This document shows positions 8,787 through 10,706 of a DNA stretch of 10,706 nucleotides, one piece after another. The notes beneath the pieces were generated by a model. It worked only from the letters and a program-made list of their open reading frames with translations. It was not told where the DNA came from and searched no databases. Made by a program: the position numbers and the translations under genes. Within the stretch, counting starts at the first letter, position 1; each line of letters starts with the position of its first letter. The DNA comes from Coemansia sp. RSA 1804 (lineage: Eukaryota > Kickxellomycota > Kickxellomycetes > Kickxellales > Kickxellaceae): NCBI GenBank assembly GCA_027578815.1, contig JANBTH010000845.1:1-10706 (forward strand), given 5' to 3'.

Positions 8787-8978
8787 TTTTATAATCGGCT
8801 TTTTCTTTATAAAGCGGGAAAATTTTGGCATGCGTTTAGATGACCTTGCGGGGCTTCCCTTTCTTTTTTCTTTCTTCGCTGAACTATTATATATCTTGTC
8901 TTTTTGGTCCCTTCTTTCTTAATAGTATTGTATTATACCTTTTTATTACTCTTGAACGTAAAATTTTTTAAATCAGAG
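8787..8978. other. Short CTC1-SBDS spacer with CTC1 3' end and SBDS promoter
   Basis: Only 192 bases separate the CTC1 stop from the chosen SBDS start, so the end of one transcript and the promoter of the next are packed together. The spacer is T-rich, with pyrimidine tracts around 8860-8876 and 8900-8920. I see no exact AATAAA here for CTC1. There are ATG triplets at about 8830 and 8841 but none between the TATA-like element and the SBDS start. Confidence 0.5.
8888..8894 (+). promoter_or_regulatory. Possible TATA element of SBDS
   Basis: TATATAT lies about 85 bases before the SBDS ATG at 8979 and is followed by a pyrimidine-rich stretch, a common layout for fungal housekeeping promoters. 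The assignment rests on position only. Confidence 0.4.
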
Positions 8979-9743
8979 ATGGGAGGCAAGATTATGCAGC
9001 CGAGTAAAAAGATTCGGCTCACAAATGTGGCGATTGTGCGGCTTCGCCAGAGTGGCATGCGGTTCGAGATAGCGTGCTATAAGAACAAGGTGACAGAGTG
9101 GCGAATGGGCGTTGAGAAAGACATTGACGAGGTATTGCAGATACACCAGGTGTACGTAAATGTGTCAAAGGGCCAAGTGGCAAAGACGGAGGATCTGGAA
9201 AAGTGTTTTTCAACGGACAATATCGACGAAGTGCTGAAAATTATTCTGAAAAAGGGCGAGCAACAGGTGTCGGACAAGGAGCGGCAGCACCAACAGCACA
9301 ACATGCTGCGCGATATTGCAACGGTTGTGGCCGACATGTGTGTCAACCCAAGTACCCAGCAACCGCATACGGTGACGATGATTGAGAAGGCAATGTCGGA
9401 CATTCATTTCTCAGTCAATCACAACCGTAGCGCTAAGCAGCAGGCGCTCGACGTTATTCGACAGATTCAGGAGCACAACACATTACCCATCTCGCGTGCC
9501 CAGATGCGGATCCGTATTGTCATGCCGGCCAAGGATGCCAAGCGGATTCGTGACCGTGTGATGGAGCTTGTTGCGTCGGTTGAGGATGAGGAGCGTGGCG
9601 AGATGTACGAGCTTGTCTGCCTTATTGATCCAGGACAGTACCGTGTGCTGGGCGACTTGATTAGCAGCGAAACAAAGGGTACTGGCGAGGTTGTGATTCT
9701 CAGCTTGAAGAATACAAATGAAGAAGGAAGCACATTCATGTAA
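8979..9743 (+). CDS. SDO1: SBDS/Sdo1 ribosome maturation protein
   Basis: This 254-residue protein is colinear with human and yeast SBDS/Sdo1 (both about 250). SBDS works with the GTPase EFL1 to release the anti-association factor eIF6 (Tif6) from late cytoplasmic 60S subunits. Visible blocks are IRLTNVA and FEIACYKNKV in the N-terminal FYSH domain, NVSKGQVAK and the VSDKER segment, RDIATVVAD and CVNP in the helical middle domain, KQQALDVI, and the C-terminal ferredoxin-like domain with CLIDPG and ETKGTGE. The ATG at 8979 is preferred: it has purine at -3 and G at +4, and it places QPS two residues from its position in yeast Sdo1. A second in-frame ATG at 8994 would shorten the protein by five residues. 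The frame is open upstream to a TTG at 8904, but that segment is AT-rich leader, not coding. There is no intron. Confidence 0.97.
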   Translation: MGGKIMQPSKKIRLTNVAIVRLRQSGMRFEIACYKNKVTEWRMGVEKDIDEVLQIHQVYVNVSKGQVAKTEDLEKCFSTDNIDEVLKIILKKGEQQVSDKERQHQQHNMLRDIATVVADMCVNPSTQQPHTVTMIEKAMSDIHFSVNHNRSAKQQALDVIRQIQEHNTLPISRAQMRIRIVMPAKDAKRIRDRVMELVASVEDEERGEMYELVCLIDPGQYRVLGDLISSETKGTGEVVILSLKNTNEEGSTFM

Positions 9744-9982
9744 TTTGAGAAATGTCTTTTTTCTTTTTGTTTTGAGACCAACACTAATGTGCATACAATA
9801 TTTAAGATAGATTGTATTTGCGTAAAGCTCATTTGCACTTTAATGGGTAGTGGTTCTTTGGCGTGTGTACTGTAGAACATGGAAAAAGTTGGTTAAAATT
9901 GGGAGGTCTTATCGCAAAGATAGAATATTACAACACGTAGCAAGCTTTCAATAATATTTTTGCTATGATGACGTATGATGAT

Positions 9983-10007
9983 GTTAGCATTTGAATCAAA
10001 TGTTAAC
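9983..10007. repeat. 25-base near-perfect palindrome (possible hairpin)
   Basis: The two arms, GTTAGCATTTGA and TCAAATGTTAAC, are reverse complements at 11 of 12 positions around a central A at 9995. The only mismatch is a G opposite T, which can still pair in RNA, so a transcript could form an 11-pair stem with a three-base loop. It lies 240 bases past the SBDS stop, in the spacer between convergent genes. It could be a 3' end structure, a dimeric protein site or chance. Confidence 0.7.
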
Positions 10008-10089
10008 GGCGTATACCCATCACTACTACCATATGTATTAGGATGTGATTAAAATAGTTTTATTCTTTTGCAACAGGTTAGTTGGCAGC

Positions 10090-10098
10090 TATAAAAGG
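10090..10098 (+). promoter_or_regulatory. TATAAAAGG, canonical-looking TATA box without an obvious gene
   Basis: This plus-strand sequence matches a textbook TATA box, with CCAAT just after it at 10101-10105. The next plus-strand gene is not visible; the only downstream ORF (10302-10499) is antisense to ISY1 coding sequence. It may drive a noncoding or antisense transcript, or mean nothing. Confidence 0.2.
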
Positions 10099-10235
10099 TG
10101 CCAATAATCTAGGTTGTGATGGGTGTTTTTTAGTGACTTGAGGATTATTTAATATATTAAATTCCATGGAAATTTCTAAAAGCAGAATACTTAATACATA
10201 CTGAAACATAAACTACTGAGCTAAAGTGTTATATA

Positions 10236-10241
10236 TTTATT
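10236..10241 (-). terminator. Candidate poly(A) signal of ISY1
   Basis: The minus strand reads AATAAA, 85 bases after the ISY1 stop codon at 10326, and is followed by AT-rich sequence. Both motif and distance fit a 3' end signal. Confidence 0.45.
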
Positions 10242-10325
10242 GTTGTTGTTCAGACAATTTAACTAATATAAACAAGTCATTACATCAAAATATCTAGAAA
10301 AATGGGAGTTGCCGATATTGTCATC

Positions 10326-10706
10326 TCATTGCTGGGTTTCAGCATCAGCGTCGCTGCTATCACTATCTTCAAGCGTGGCATCGTGAGCGCTACGCAGCCT
10401 CCGTATCCGTTTTTCAGTGACGCTGCGTTCATACTCCAGCAGCTCGCCATCATCGTTCTCGTCACCGTATCCAAAATACGCAGCATCAATCCGACGTAAT
10501 AGTTCTGCCTTTGTTGCCTTTCTGGGCCGGCCTGTTGCTTGTTCTTCAAACAATTCGCGTACTCCTGGCAAGTCCTTTGCACGACCAAAATACTTGTATC
10601 CTCTGTTCCCTGGAACCTCCCTTCCTTGATGATCAAGCATCTTGGGGCCTATTTTCTTATAATCAGGCCCGCCCAGCTCGACAATCCTATCCTCCCAATG
10701 CGCCTT
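10326..10706 (-). CDS. ISY1: ISY1 pre-mRNA splicing factor, C-terminal 126 codons, runs off right edge
   Basis: The frame is open from base 10706 to a TGA at 10326-10328. Isy1 is a component of the spliceosome NineTeen-associated complex and acts around the first catalytic step. The family signature is very clear: RIVELGGPDY, VGPK-like IGPK, MLDHQGREVPGNRGYKYFG, then AKDLPGVRELFE, and the RKATKAELLRRIDAAYFGY block that matches the human RKTRAELMKAIDFEYYGY region. The ATG at 10640 is internal, not the start: 22 further family-matching codons precede it up to the window edge. The protein ends soon after a charged segment, in an acidic Ser/Asp tail with casein-kinase-2-like sites. It thus lacks the long coiled C-terminal extension of the 285-residue human protein. 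SBDS lies downstream in convergent orientation. Confidence 0.95.
   Translation of the reverse strand, partial: KAHWEDRIVELGGPDYKKIGPKMLDHQGREVPGNRGYKYFGRAKDLPGVRELFEEQATGRPRKATKAELLRRIDAAYFGYGDENDDGELLEYERSVTEKRIRRLRSAHDATLEDSDSSDADAETQQ

Larger units (their letters stand above)
9744..10325. other. AT-rich gap between convergent SBDS and ISY1, no supported gene
   Basis: SBDS (plus strand) and ISY1 (minus strand) converge on this 582-base spacer, so it should contain both transcript ends. It begins with a T-rich tract just after the SBDS stop (about 9751-9773). It also holds a 25-base near-palindrome at 9983-10007 and a TATAAAAGG sequence at 10090-10098. I found no tRNA or snRNA signature and no coding frame with recognisable features. 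No exact AATAAA for SBDS was seen close to its stop. Confidence 0.6.

Noticed and set aside
8904..8978. In-frame upstream extension of SBDS with a hydrophobic, membrane-like segment
   Set aside because: It begins at TTG, not ATG, lies in T-rich leader just after a TATA-like element, and has no counterpart in SBDS proteins, which are cytosolic and nuclear.
9964..9982. ATGATGA repeats resembling the C box of a C/D snoRNA
   Set aside because: No D box (CTGA) at a suitable distance and no terminal stem; the same objection applies to the GATG run near 4267.
10302..10499. Plus-strand 65-codon ORF resembling a two-helix membrane protein
   Set aside because: Most of it is the antisense of clearly conserved ISY1 codons, so it is kept only as a low-interest finding tied to the TATA box.

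Overview
This window looks like nuclear DNA from an intron-poor fungus, probably an early-diverging lineage. A Kickxellomycotina-like genome is one guess, but no marker in the window proves it. The reasons are four clearly eukaryotic genes, all read here as single uninterrupted frames, AT-rich spacers, and a CTC1-type telomere protein instead of the Cdc13 found in budding yeasts. I see no rRNA, tRNA, CRISPR array, insertion sequence or transposon.

Layout from left to right: (1) 1-3269, minus strand: the N-terminal 1089 codons of a P5B-type (ATP13A/Ypk9 family) P-type ATPase, running off the left edge before its C-terminal membrane domain. It has an unusual N-terminus (signal peptide, Cys-rich ectodomain, extra membrane spans) and changes in two signature motifs (SPILP for PPALP, TGEP for TGES). 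(2) 3270-4433: a 1.16-kb AT-rich divergent intergenic region with no convincing gene. (3) 4434-8786, plus strand: a 1450-residue CTC1 homologue, the large subunit of the CST telomere-capping and C-strand fill-in complex. (4) 8979-9743, plus strand: SBDS/Sdo1, the 60S ribosome maturation factor, only 192 bases after CTC1. (5) 9744-10325: an AT-rich gap between convergent genes holding a 25-base near-palindrome, a strong TATA-like box and a poly(A) signal for the last gene. (6) 10326-10706, minus strand: the C-terminal 126 codons of the splicing factor ISY1, running off the right edge.

The genes are mostly unrelated housekeeping functions (membrane transport, telomere replication, ribosome assembly, splicing), so this is not a cluster. 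The main biological interest is the complete CTC1 homologue, with its conserved sequence signatures and a cluster of SQ sites in a linker, and the divergent P5B ATPase with its Cys-rich ectodomain.
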